From Nostoc sp. FACHB-973 (GTDB lineage Bacteria; Cyanobacteriota; Cyanobacteriia; Cyanobacteriales; Nostocaceae): DNA of 64,000 bases. Location: assembly GCF_014698115.1 (NCBI RefSeq), contig NZ_JACJSJ010000008.1, positions 80,126 to 144,125 of the forward strand, written 5' to 3'. The notes beneath the pieces are model-generated. The model searched no databases. It was given only the letters and a program-made list of their open reading frames with translations, and was not told the origin of the DNA. A program made the translations under genes and the position numbers. The first letter of the stretch is position 1. Every line of letters begins with the position of its first letter. Shown piece by piece: positions 56,646 to 64,000 of the stretch.

Positions 56646-56648
56646 AAC

Positions 56649-57596
56649 ATGGCCAATCTTAAATCAATACGCGATCGCATCCAGTCGGTCAAAAACACCA
56701 AAAAAATTACAGAAGCCATGCGCCTAGTTGCGGCGGCTAGAGTGCGTCGGGCGCAAGAACAAGTGCTAGCAACTCGTCCCTTTGCCGATCGCTTGGCACA
56801 AGTGTTGTATGGTTTACAAAGCCGTCTGCGGTTTGAAGAAGCAAACCTCCCACTGCTGAAAAAACGCCAAGTTAAGTCCGTGGGGCTGTTGGTTATTTCC
56901 GGCGATCGGGGTTTGTGTGGTGGCTACAATAGTAACGTTATCCGTCGTGCAGAAACCCGCGCCAAGGAAATCAAGGCAGAAGGTTTAGACTATCAATTTG
57001 TGATCGTCGGACGCAAAGCTACACAGTACTTTCAACGCCGCGATCAGCCCATTGATGCTACTTACAGCGGCTTAGAGCAAATTCCCACCGCCGCAGAAGC
57101 CAATCAGATTGCCGACCAACTACTTTCCTTGTTCCTTTCGGAAGAAGTTGACCGCATCGAATTAATCTATACCAGATTCCTTTCCTTGGTTAGCTCTCGT
57201 CCTGTGATCCAAACCTTGCTACCTCTAGATCCGCAAGGTCTAGAAGCAGGCGATGACGAAATTTTCCGCTTGACAACCCGTGGCGGTAAATTTGAAGTAG
57301 AACGGGAGAAAGTGACTAAGGAAGTCCGGCCATTGGCTCCTGACATGATTTTCGAGCAAGATCCAGTGCAGATTCTCGATTCTTTGTTGCCCTTGTATCT
57401 GAGTAACCAGCTATTGCGGGCGCTGCAAGAATCAGCGGCTAGTGAACTAGCAGCCCGGATGACAGCCATGAGTAATGCCAGTGAAAATGCTGGTGAATTG
57501 ATTAACACTCTTACCCTGTCTTACAACAAAGCCCGACAAGCGGCAATTACTCAAGAACTCCTTGAGGTTGTGGGTGGTGCCGAAGCATTAACTTAG
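56649..57596 (+). CDS. atpC: ATP synthase F1 subunit gamma
   Basis: 315 residues, the rotating central stalk. The N-terminal [20 protein letters not shown] and the C-terminal [24 protein letters not shown] are the conserved coiled-coil parts. The middle contains the cyanobacterial insertion (about 195-235) without the regulatory cysteine pair of chloroplasts. Gene name atpG in other nomenclature. It is the last gene of the operon; a toxin-antitoxin pair on the other strand follows. Confidence 0.97.
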   Translation: MANLKSIRDRIQSVKNTKKITEAMRLVAAARVRRAQEQVLATRPFADRLAQVLYGLQSRLRFEEANLPLLKKRQVKSVGLLVISGDRGLCGGYNSNVIRRAETRAKEIKAEGLDYQFVIVGRKATQYFQRRDQPIDATYSGLEQIPTAAEANQIADQLLSLFLSEEVDRIELIYTRFLSLVSSRPVIQTLLPLDPQGLEAGDDEIFRLTTRGGKFEVEREKVTKEVRPLAPDMIFEQDPVQILDSLLPLYLSNQLLRALQESAASELAARMTAMSNASENAGELINTLTLSYNKARQAAITQELLEVVGGAEALT

Positions 57597-57708
57597 GAAA
57601 TAGCCACTTGCTAGCCATAACAAATAGCTAATTGCTGGTAGATTTAAAACTAGCGATTAGCTATTTTTGGTTTTTAGTGTTGGTTTATCAACAAAGATCA
57701 GGAGGTTG

Positions 57709-57975
57709 TCAATCAGAATAGTGGTATCGACAAGCAATAATCGTTAAATACTCATCGTCCACCGCATAAACTAACCGATTCGTATCATCAATTCGCCGCG
57801 ACCAAAAGCCGGCTAGGTTCTCCCTCAGGGCTTCTGGCTTGCCGATTCCCTCAAACGGTAGTCGGATTGTTGCCTCAATGAGCTTGTTAATTCGTTTTAA
57901 CGTTTTCTTGTCTTGCCCTTGCCAATATAAATAATCGTTCCAAGCCTCATCCGTCCATACTAGCTTTCTAGTCAT
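57709..57975 (-). CDS. yoeB: Txe/YoeB-family mRNA interferase toxin
   Basis: 88 residues from the ATG at 57975 (MTRKLVWTDEAWNDYLYWQG); the longer frame upstream is the antitoxin in another frame. Family features: LKRINKLIEATIRLPFEG, GKPEALRENLAGFWSRRID and the C-terminal catalytic-type TNRLVYAV...IACRYHY (E/R/H residues). YoeB is a RelE-fold, ribosome-dependent RNase that cuts mRNA at the start region. Its start overlaps the antitoxin end by eight bases, typical for such pairs. Confidence 0.93.
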   Translation of the reverse strand: MTRKLVWTDEAWNDYLYWQGQDKKTLKRINKLIEATIRLPFEGIGKPEALRENLAGFWSRRIDDTNRLVYAVDDEYLTIIACRYHYSD

Positions 57976-58222
57976 CCAACAAATTTCGCTCCACCACTTT
58001 CCCCTGCTTGAACTGAGCAATAGAACGCTCCAAATGGTTGGCATTAGCGGGAGACTTGAGTAAATGAACAGTCTCCAGCAAACTATCAAATAACTCTAGC
58101 GACATCACTACGGCATCCTCGGCATCCCGTCTGGTGATGATTGTATAGTCGGCATCTTCCACCACTCGGTCTAAAACAGCCTTGAGGTTATTTCTCGCTT
58201 CGCTAAAAGACACAACTTTCAT
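57968..58222 (-). CDS. yefM: YefM/Phd-family antitoxin
   Basis: 84 residues from the ATG at 58222 (MKVVSFSEARNNLKAVLDRV); an ATG three codons upstream (MKQ) is possible. The Phd/YefM fold is visible: the N-terminal DNA-binding part with TIITRRDAEDAVVMSLELF, then the toxin-binding C-terminal tail (LERSIAQFKQGKVVERNLL). It neutralises YoeB and represses their shared promoter, which should lie just upstream near 58230-58300. It has an eight-base overlap with the toxin. Confidence 0.94.
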   Translation of the reverse strand: MKVVSFSEARNNLKAVLDRVVEDADYTIITRRDAEDAVVMSLELFDSLLETVHLLKSPANANHLERSIAQFKQGKVVERNLLDD

Positions 58223-58407
58223 TTGCTTCATCTTGTACTGTTTATTGTACAAGTATAGCGATTCAAAAATATATTCAGCAATCCCAAGCAACTGCTAAAT
58301 CAATATTTAAAGGCTCTTCGTGGTTATAATTTGACTTAGCCGCTGTAGTAGTAGCGATCGCTGCTTATCCTATAGAAAAACTTGTGCCTACGTAATGACC
58401 ACCGCTC

Positions 58408-58983
58408 CTAACCTCGTGACACAAAAAGACGTGCGACTTCACAGGCAAAGTTAGGCAGCAATGGCGATGTAATCACATCATCTACTAGCAATGTCGTAAC
58501 CAATTTTAACTGAGCATTGTCCCGTCGATAGACTTCAATTCTTTGAGCGATGCGATCGACAATCCAATACTCCTTCACTCCCTGAACCGAATACAATTTC
58601 AACTTAGCTAATCGATCGCGGTCAACATTTGCTTTTCCTTTTGATAGCACTTCCACCACCAGTTCCGGCGCTCCGTGAAAATGCCCCGCTTCATCTTGAA
58701 TTTGAGCCAATCGTTCGTAACTCACCCACACCACATCGGGAGCGACATTATCAGAGTCCGAAAAAATCAGTCCTGGCATAATGGAAGCTTCTCCTAAACC
58801 ACTCTCCAAAAACCAATCATCCAGGACAGCAAAGATTCGGCCTCTAATCTGCTGATGTTTATGGTGGGGCGATCGCACCGCAAACAATTCTCCATCGATA
58901 ATCTCATAACGAATCCATTCGTTATCAGGTAATGCTGCAACATCTTGAATTGTCCAGCGAACTCTGCTTGTAGTCTGACTCAT
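58408..58983 (-). CDS. Uma2-family (DUF820) putative restriction-endonuclease-like protein
   Basis: 191 residues. Family features: RYEIIDGELFAVRSPHHKHQ at the N-terminus, APDVVWVSYERL (D of the nuclease core), GAPELVVEVLSKGKANVDRD (E-x-V-E, with a lysine shortly after) and VKEYWIVDRIAQRIEVYR. These give the PD-(D/E)xK fold. Uma2 proteins are very numerous in cyanobacteria and their role is unclear. It is a single gene upstream of the toxin-antitoxin pair on the same strand. Confidence 0.9.
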   Translation of the reverse strand: MSQTTSRVRWTIQDVAALPDNEWIRYEIIDGELFAVRSPHHKHQQIRGRIFAVLDDWFLESGLGEASIMPGLIFSDSDNVAPDVVWVSYERLAQIQDEAGHFHGAPELVVEVLSKGKANVDRDRLAKLKLYSVQGVKEYWIVDRIAQRIEVYRRDNAQLKLVTTLLVDDVITSPLLPNFACEVARLFVSRG

Positions 58984-59076
58984 GACAGTTAAGCCTGGTT
59001 AATGAGAGTTTAATATTTCTTTGTCATCCTGTCGCACATTCCCCTAACAGCAAACTATAATATATGTATAGCGCAT

Positions 59077-59463
59077 GGGTCCGTCACGGTTTCGACAGGT
59101 TGGCGAACGCTGCTCTGTGATTCAGGTCGAGAGCGAGTCATCTCTCGGAAATCCAAGACTCAAAACAAAAGTAAATGCGAATAACATCGTTAAATTTGCT
59201 CGTAAGGACGCTCTAGTAGCTGCCTAAACACCTCTTACAGGTTCGAGCGTCTTTAGTTTGACTCCGTTAAGGACTGAAGACCAAACCCCAACGGATGCTC
59301 TAGCAAGCGTTCTCTGGTTGGCTTGCTGGCTAAGATTAAATCAGAGCATCCTACGTTCGGGATAATGAACGATTCCCGCCTTGAGGGTCAGATAGGCTAA
59401 ACCTGTGAATGAGCGGGGGGTCAATACCCAATTTGGACAGCAGTTCGACTCTGCTCGGATCCA
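59077..59463 (+). ncRNA. ssrA: tmRNA (transfer-messenger RNA)
   Basis: The tRNA-like ends pair: GGGTCCG (59077-59083) with CGGATCC (59456-59462) plus discriminator A, and the T-loop GGTTCGACTC-type CAGTTCGACTCTG is present. CCA is not encoded and would be added. The tag reading frame at 59177-59227 encodes ANNIVKFARKDALVAA and a TAA stop; the resume codon is GCG. This is the cyanobacterial one-piece tmRNA that rescues stalled ribosomes. About 387 nt, fitting the family. Confidence 0.97.
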
Positions 59464-59479
59464 CTAAAGAATAACTAAC

Positions 59480-59522
59480 AAATCCACCTGGTGATTTTAT
59501 ATCAAGGTGGATTTTATTTTTT
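59480..59522 (+). terminator. Intrinsic terminator of ssrA
   Basis: AAATCCACCT and AGGTGGATTT form a 10-bp stem around a 15-base loop, followed by TATTTTTT. Confidence 0.9.
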
Positions 59523-59768
59523 GCTGTATTGAAGAAGAATTCAGAATTCAGGAGCAAGGAAAGCTATGCGGCTTTGGGTCAGAATGGGCTACGCCCAGCT
59601 GGGCTAACAGAATTAGAATAGGCTCTGGGTCTAGCTACCAGATCTAGATGGTGCAATACGCTTGGGTTAAGGATTATTGGTATAGATAATTGGTCTTGGA
59701 AGACCCGATAAATCGCGTCTCTACATGAGGGTTTTGTTGCTCATTCTGAACTGTATTGAATTAAAATA
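59523..59768. other. Spacer after ssrA
   Basis: About 245 bases with a short GAATTCAGAATTCAGG repeat and a GGGCTACGCCCAGCTGGGC palindrome. No gene was seen. Confidence 0.5.
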
Positions 59769-60785
59769 TCAGCTATTTTTCGGTCGCCGCAATTGCTTGG
59801 AATTAATCGGACCGAGAATTTGGTTGAGGTTACGCAACTGCTCAGCTGTACCCATACCAATTAGTCGGTCTCCCGACATTAATACTGTATCGCCGGTGGG
59901 ACCACCGATTAAAGTACCATCAAGGCGGCGAATTGCCAGAACTAATGCCCCAGATTGCGATCGCAATCTCGCTTTTTGCAAGCTTTGACCCACGAAAGGA
60001 CAAAAGGCGGGGTCTAGTAAAAATTCTTCCATATACAACTGGCGGTCTGCACCTGTCAAAATCCCGTCTACAAAGTCCAAAACTTGCGGTCTGAGAGCCG
60101 CAGCCGCCATCCGCTTCCCACCGGTAATATACGGTGAAATCACTTCATCTGCGCCCCCGCGTTGTAACTTTTGTACAGCTTCTTCCGTACTTGCACGAGC
60201 GATCGCCCGAATCTCTGGATTAAGTGTTTTTGCTGATAGAACTGTGTATAAGTTTTCAGCATCAGAAGGCAGTGCCGCAACTATACAAACCGCTCTTTGA
60301 ATGCCCACCTTCAAAAGCGTATCATCTAGGGTTGCATCACCTTGGTATACTGTATAACCCTCTGATTGCGCCCTTTGCACAGATTCCATCTCCGAATCAA
60401 TCACTACAAAGGGTACACCTTCTGCTCGAAATTCCTTGGCAATTTGACGACCAGTCCGACTAAATCCGCAGATGATGTAGTGTTCTGACAGGGATTCCAT
60501 TAACCGCCTCTGTTGTTGTAGCCGAATTCCTTGTTGAAAGTAGCCTTCAATAATTGCTTCTGTAAATCTGTTGACAATGTAACCGATATTGACTACACCC
60601 AACAAAATCAGGGCAATTGTAAACAACCGTCCTCGGCTACCTAATGGATGGGTTTCTCCATATCCCACGGTAGCTAAGGTGATGACCGTCATGTAAGCTG
60701 CATCTTCCCATGACCAGCCCTCCACTAACGAGTACCACAAAGTGCCAATTATGAAAACACCACCAAGAGCGATCGCCCCGGCCAT
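59769..60785 (-). CDS. Potassium channel with TrkA-N (RCK) regulatory domain
   Basis: 338 residues from the ATG at 60785. Two membrane helices flank the pore loop with selectivity filter TVGYGE (ITLATVGYGETHPLG, about 34-48). Then comes a TrkA-N Rossmann domain (YIICGFSRTGRQIAKEFRAEG, near 96) that binds NAD(H) or nucleotides, and a C-terminal TrkA-C-like domain (GTLIGGPTGDTVLMSGDRLIG). The frame is open upstream to a stop about 70 bases away (reading STLEQKYQRIQKQL) without an ATG, GTG or TTG start, and homologues often have such an N-terminus, so the true start may differ. It is a single gene. Confidence 0.87.
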   Translation of the reverse strand: MAGAIALGGVFIIGTLWYSLVEGWSWEDAAYMTVITLATVGYGETHPLGSRGRLFTIALILLGVVNIGYIVNRFTEAIIEGYFQQGIRLQQQRRLMESLSEHYIICGFSRTGRQIAKEFRAEGVPFVVIDSEMESVQRAQSEGYTVYQGDATLDDTLLKVGIQRAVCIVAALPSDAENLYTVLSAKTLNPEIRAIARASTEEAVQKLQRGGADEVISPYITGGKRMAAAALRPQVLDFVDGILTGADRQLYMEEFLLDPAFCPFVGQSLQKARLRSQSGALVLAIRRLDGTLIGGPTGDTVLMSGDRLIGMGTAEQLRNLNQILGPINSKQLRRPKNS

Positions 60786-61322
60786 TAACTGCTTTTGGAT
60801 ACGTTGATATTTTTGCTCAAGAGTTGAGAATGACGTATAAATAGTACTTTGGGCCTATATTTTTGAGTTTTGTACTAACTTTATAGTATTTGGCCTGGTT
60901 TGGTACAAATGACTTTTACCTTTTAATTCCCCAAAGTTTTCAATACTCTTGATATCGTCTTCTTTGATTGCAGCAAGTGCGATCGCTGATGTAGGTGCGT
61001 TAGCATCAGCATAGTGTACCATCGCAGACAAAGCCCATATACGGTTAAAAATAGTGTAAAATGCTACATAACCGTTAAATTACTTATGTGATGTAGAGCT
61101 ATTCACTAAACAGTGGACATTGCAAGACTTCTAGTACATCTACTGGATAGATAGCCAAATCCAAAATCCAAAATTTAAAATCTAAAATTCGGAGGGTCAA
61201 AAACAAAAACCCTGGGGCATTCACGAAACAATCAGGCTTTGGCAGAATAAAAAGTAATTTTCTGGGATTTCTAGGAAACTAGTAAATAACTATATGATCA
61301 AAAACTTCCAGGAGGAGCGGTA
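60786..61322. other. Divergent intergenic region
   Basis: 537 bases between the K+ channel and argD. It contains an AATCCAAAATCC heptamer stretch (61158-61190) and the strong ribosome site for argD (AGGAGGAG). No ORF or RNA gene was seen. Promoters of both genes should be here. Confidence 0.55.
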
Positions 61323-62606
61323 GTGAGCTTACAAACTCTAGTTGAACAAACCACCATCCCCCCAAATTCAGGGTCTCTAACATCTAGTCCCTTTGATGCA
61401 GATAGCTTTAATGAAGCTGTCATGTCTACCTACGGGCGGTTTCCCTTAGCCTTAGAGCGGGGTGCTGGGTGTCGGGTTTGGGATACACAAGGGCGGGAAT
61501 ATTTGGATTTTGTGGCGGGAATTGCCACTTGTACTTTAGGACATGCTCACCCAGCTATGGTAGAGGCGGTGACGCGCCAAATCCAAAAACTGCACCATGT
61601 CTCTAATTTGTACTATATTCCCGAACAAGGTGAATTGGCAAAGTGGCTCGTTGAACATTCCTGTGCCGATCGCGTCTTTTTCTGCAATTCTGGAGCTGAA
61701 GCTAACGAAGCAGCAATTAAATTAGCCAGAAAATACGCCCACACGGTATTAGACATTGAAAAACCGATTATCTTAACCGCCAATGCCAGTTTCCACGGAC
61801 GGACTTTAGCCACCATTACCGCCACGGGACAACCGAAGTATCAAAAACACTTCGATCCTTTGATGCCTGGGTTCCACTACGTAAATTACAACGATATTAA
61901 CGCTGTGGAAGTGGCCATTAGCGAGTTGGATGAAGGAGATTATCGGGTAGCAGCGATTCTGATTGAGCCTTTGCAAGGAGAAGGCGGCGTGCGTCCGGGA
62001 GACATTGCTTATTTCAAAAAGCTCCGGCAGATTTGCGACGAAACCGGAATTTTGCTGATTTTTGATGAAGTGCAAGTTGGCATGGGGCGCAGTGGTCAGT
62101 TATGGGCTTACGAACATCTAGGCGTAGAACCGGATATCTTCACTAGTGCTAAAGGCTTGGGTGGCGGTATCCCCATCGGTGCGATGATGAGCAAAAAATT
62201 CTGTGATGTTTTTCAACCAGGAGAACACGCCAGTACTTTTGGTGGAAATCCTTTTGTATGTGGTGTAGCACTGAGTGTTTGCCAGACATTAGAGCGGGAA
62301 AATATCTTGCAGAATGTCCAAGAACGGGGCGAACAGTTACGAACTGGATTAAAAGCGATCGCAGCTAAATATCCTCATCATATTAGCGAAGTTCGGGGTT
62401 GGGGTTTAATCAATGGTTTAGAGTTGCGAGCTGAGATTGCGCTAACCGCAGCCGATGTGGTGAATGCTGCCATCAACGAGGGTTTATTGCTCGTACCAGC
62501 TGGGCCAAAAGTCATCCGATTTGTGCCACCATTGATTGTCACAGAAGCCGAAGTCAACACTGCCTTGGAAGCTGTGGATCGAGCAATAGCGATCGCCACA
62601 AAGTAG
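61323..62606 (+). CDS. argD: Acetylornithine aminotransferase
   Basis: 427 residues, class III PLP-dependent aminotransferase of arginine biosynthesis (N-acetylglutamate semialdehyde to N-acetylornithine). The start is GTG, nine bases after an excellent AGGAGG. PLP features: SGAEANEAAIKLARKY, LTANASFHGRT, LIFDEVQVGMGRSG and the Schiff-base lysine in TSAKGLGGGIPIGAM. The first 30 residues are an extra N-terminal stretch common in cyanobacteria. Length is typical. A role in ornithine metabolism is possible as a second activity. Confidence 0.95.
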   Translation: MSLQTLVEQTTIPPNSGSLTSSPFDADSFNEAVMSTYGRFPLALERGAGCRVWDTQGREYLDFVAGIATCTLGHAHPAMVEAVTRQIQKLHHVSNLYYIPEQGELAKWLVEHSCADRVFFCNSGAEANEAAIKLARKYAHTVLDIEKPIILTANASFHGRTLATITATGQPKYQKHFDPLMPGFHYVNYNDINAVEVAISELDEGDYRVAAILIEPLQGEGGVRPGDIAYFKKLRQICDETGILLIFDEVQVGMGRSGQLWAYEHLGVEPDIFTSAKGLGGGIPIGAMMSKKFCDVFQPGEHASTFGGNPFVCGVALSVCQTLERENILQNVQERGEQLRTGLKAIAAKYPHHISEVRGWGLINGLELRAEIALTAADVVNAAINEGLLLVPAGPKVIRFVPPLIVTEAEVNTALEAVDRAIAIATK

Positions 62607-62685
62607 GCGGCCTGAAAAATCCAGTGGTTCTTACCTGCTGTTGTGTTTCTAGATGTCAGTTTGAGTGCCAACATTTAAAAGGTAG

Positions 62686-62715
62686 AGAGGAAAGTTCAAT
62701 AAAGGACTTTCCTCT
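62686..62715. terminator. Bidirectional terminator between argD and the RTX gene
   Basis: AGAGGAAAGT and ACTTTCCTCT form a 10-bp stem with a 10-base loop; short T-rich parts lie on both sides. It separates convergent genes. Confidence 0.75.
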
Positions 62716-62732
62716 TGTTATTTCTACGTTTA

Positions 62733-64000
62733 TTAGGTTGTAAAGTTAGTTAGTCCAAGGGTTCCGGTGAGATTGGTCACTTCTATGATGGCGTCGGTGC
62801 TGGCATTAAAGCCGGCCGTAGCATCGTTGATAGCAACAAAAGTACGACTTCCGAAAGTGAATTGGGCAGCGGCATTGGCAGCAAACAAAGCAGTGGTGAG
62901 CTTGGCACTAATGCCTGCTGTATCCAAAGTAGCTACAGCTATGCCATTGCCAAATGCTGTTCGGGGGGTACTAACTCGGAAGAAGTCGTTATCGGTTGCG
63001 GCATTGAAGTCACTAATGATATCAAAGTTAGCTAAGAGTGAATCGGTTAGGTTGCGGTAATCAAAGCGATCGCTACCTAAACCACCAACAAGGATATCTT
63101 TGCCACCTGAGCCAGTAAGAATATCATTCCCAGCCCCCCCTTGGATATTGTCATTGCCATCGCCACCATCAACCGAATCGTTGCCGACTCCAGATGTGAT
63201 GTTGTCATCACCCAACCCACCTTTGACAGTGTTGTTGCCGTCACCTGCACTGATGTAGTCGTTACCTGCTAGTCCATCAATGACATCATTGCTGGCTGAA
63301 CCATAGAGATAGTCATTACCTGCCGTACCAGTTTGGCTCACCGACAACTGACTGATTTGGGCATTAGTCAAAACCGTATTGTCCGCAAACTGAAGTTTTG
63401 CCAATTGGTAATAAGCACCGTAATACCAGTTGCTGACTCGCACTTGGTCGCCATTGCTGCCAATCTTAAAGATTAAATCGTAACCAGTGCGTTCTAACTT
63501 CAAGCTGGCTGCTGTAATGCCTGCCCCAAACTTCAGGACATCGCTGGCGACGCCTGTGGATTCGTAAGTACTGATTGTATCAGCACCATCACCCACATTG
63601 AATCCAAAGGTATCCGTTGTGCCGTTATAACCAGTCAGTACATCGTTACCCGTACCCCCAGTTAGGGTGCCTGCTCCACTAATGGTGTCATTGTCGGCTC
63701 CACCTTGGAGGGTATTAGTTCCAGCCCCCCCTTGGATATTGTCATTGCCATCGCCACCATTGAGGGAATCGTTGCCGACTCCAGATGTGATGTTGTCATC
63801 ACCCAACCCACCACTGACAGTGTTGTTGCCGTCACCTGCACTGATGTAGTCGTTACCTGCTAGTCCATCAATGACATCATTGCTGGCTGAACCATAGAGA
63901 TAGTCATTACCTGCCGTACCAGTTTGGCTCACCGACAACTGACTGATTTGGGCATTAGTCAAAACCGTATTGTCCGCAAACTGAAGTTTTGCCAATTGGT
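62733..64000 (-). CDS. RTX (hemolysin-type calcium-binding) repeat protein, C-terminal part; runs off right edge
   Basis: At least 420 residues are visible. It is built of RTX nonapeptides (GGDGNDNIQGGAG, AGDGNNTVSGGLGDD) alternating with a HbpA/MJ0594-like beta domain (DVLKFGAGITAASLKLERTG ... VSNWYYGAYYQLAKLQF). The C-terminus, LTGSGGKDILVGGLGSDRF then FNAATDNDFF, is the usual secretion/end module (M10 peptidase serralysin-type C-terminal). It is probably a secreted or surface calcium-binding protein exported by type I secretion. The frame continues past 64000, so the start is unseen. No catalytic domain is visible in this part. Confidence 0.88.
   Translation of the reverse strand, partial: QLAKLQFADNTVLTNAQISQLSVSQTGTAGNDYLYGSASNDVIDGLAGNDYISAGDGNNTVSGGLGDDNITSGVGNDSLNGGDGNDNIQGGAGTNTLQGGADNDTISGAGTLTGGTGNDVLTGYNGTTDTFGFNVGDGADTISTYESTGVASDVLKFGAGITAASLKLERTGYDLIFKIGSNGDQVRVSNWYYGAYYQLAKLQFADNTVLTNAQISQLSVSQTGTAGNDYLYGSASNDVIDGLAGNDYISAGDGNNTVKGGLGDDNITSGVGNDSVDGGDGNDNIQGGAGNDILTGSGGKDILVGGLGSDRFDYRNLTDSLLANFDIISDFNAATDNDFFRVSTPRTAFGNGIAVATLDTAGISAKLTTALFAANAAAQFTFGSRTFVAINDATAGFNASTDAIIEVTNLTGTLGLTNFTT
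63130..64000 (-). repeat. 591-bp near-identical internal duplication in the RTX gene
   Basis: The segment 63130-63410 recurs at 63721-64000 with an exact offset of 591 bases (197 codons) and only a few differences (for example CAACCGAATCG against TGAGGGAATCG near 63171 and 63762). Repeat identity is high over at least 280 bases; the second copy continues past the window edge. Confidence 0.92.

Overview
The window looks like chromosomal DNA of a filamentous, probably heterocyst-forming cyanobacterium (Nostoc/Anabaena/Calothrix type). Support comes from the apcE-apcA-apcB-apcC phycobilisome core genes, a cyanobacterial-style split ATP synthase operon (subunits I, a, c, b', b, delta, alpha, gamma, with beta and epsilon absent), a tmRNA with the tag ANNIVKFARKDALVAA, many GCGATCGC (HIP1-type) sites, heptameric short tandem repeats, and several families of small palindromic or MITE-like elements. 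No tRNA, rRNA, transposase or CRISPR array was seen.

Layout. 1-4.7 kb: the first codons of an RTX-type gene, an RsuA/RluE-type pseudouridine synthase and two MscS channels. 5.3-10.7 kb (accessory): a vWA-MoxR-associated AAA protein, a solitary Cas6 fused to a C-terminal helix-turn-helix with a CRISPR-repeat-like hairpin in its own leader, and a frameshifted DUF4347/RCC1/DUF4114 surface-protein gene. 11-19.3 kb: a FUSC transporter, a small membrane protein, a TetR regulator, a desaturase, PEP synthase and a DUF4327 protein. 19.7-30.4 kb: an AAA+ ATPase and a Pvc16-type protein, both typical of extracellular contractile injection systems (eCIS) but without sheath, tube or baseplate genes. Divergent from them are a Ser/Thr kinase with about 15 repeated threonine motifs and two large Ig-like membrane proteins, one carrying WD40 repeats.

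30.5-39.6 kb: a methyltransferase, a small secreted protein between direct repeats, FtsW, an H-NOX sensor with its HNOBA histidine kinase, then a heme-oxygenase-like diiron oxidase coupled to a methyltransferase and facing a probable Fe(II)/2-oxoglutarate oxygenase. 39.7-45 kb: the apc operon. 45.5-50.2 kb: twin secreted proteins, a ComB-like phosphatase, a four-EF-hand protein and a methyltransferase. 50.8-57.6 kb: the ATP synthase operon, with repeat arrays in several spacers. 57.7-64 kb: a YefM-YoeB toxin-antitoxin pair, a Uma2 nuclease, tmRNA, a K+ channel with an NAD-binding domain, ArgD, and the C-terminal part of an RTX protein with a 591-bp internal duplication.

Photosynthetic light harvesting and energy conversion (apc, atp) are conserved here. 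The accessory parts hold signalling genes (NO sensing, Ser/Thr kinase, EF-hand) and solitary parts of larger machines (Cas6, eCIS cap and ATPase). A recurring feature is small repeat elements placed exactly at gene ends, where they supply stop codons. All assignments come from reading the sequence and recalled family knowledge; no database search was run.
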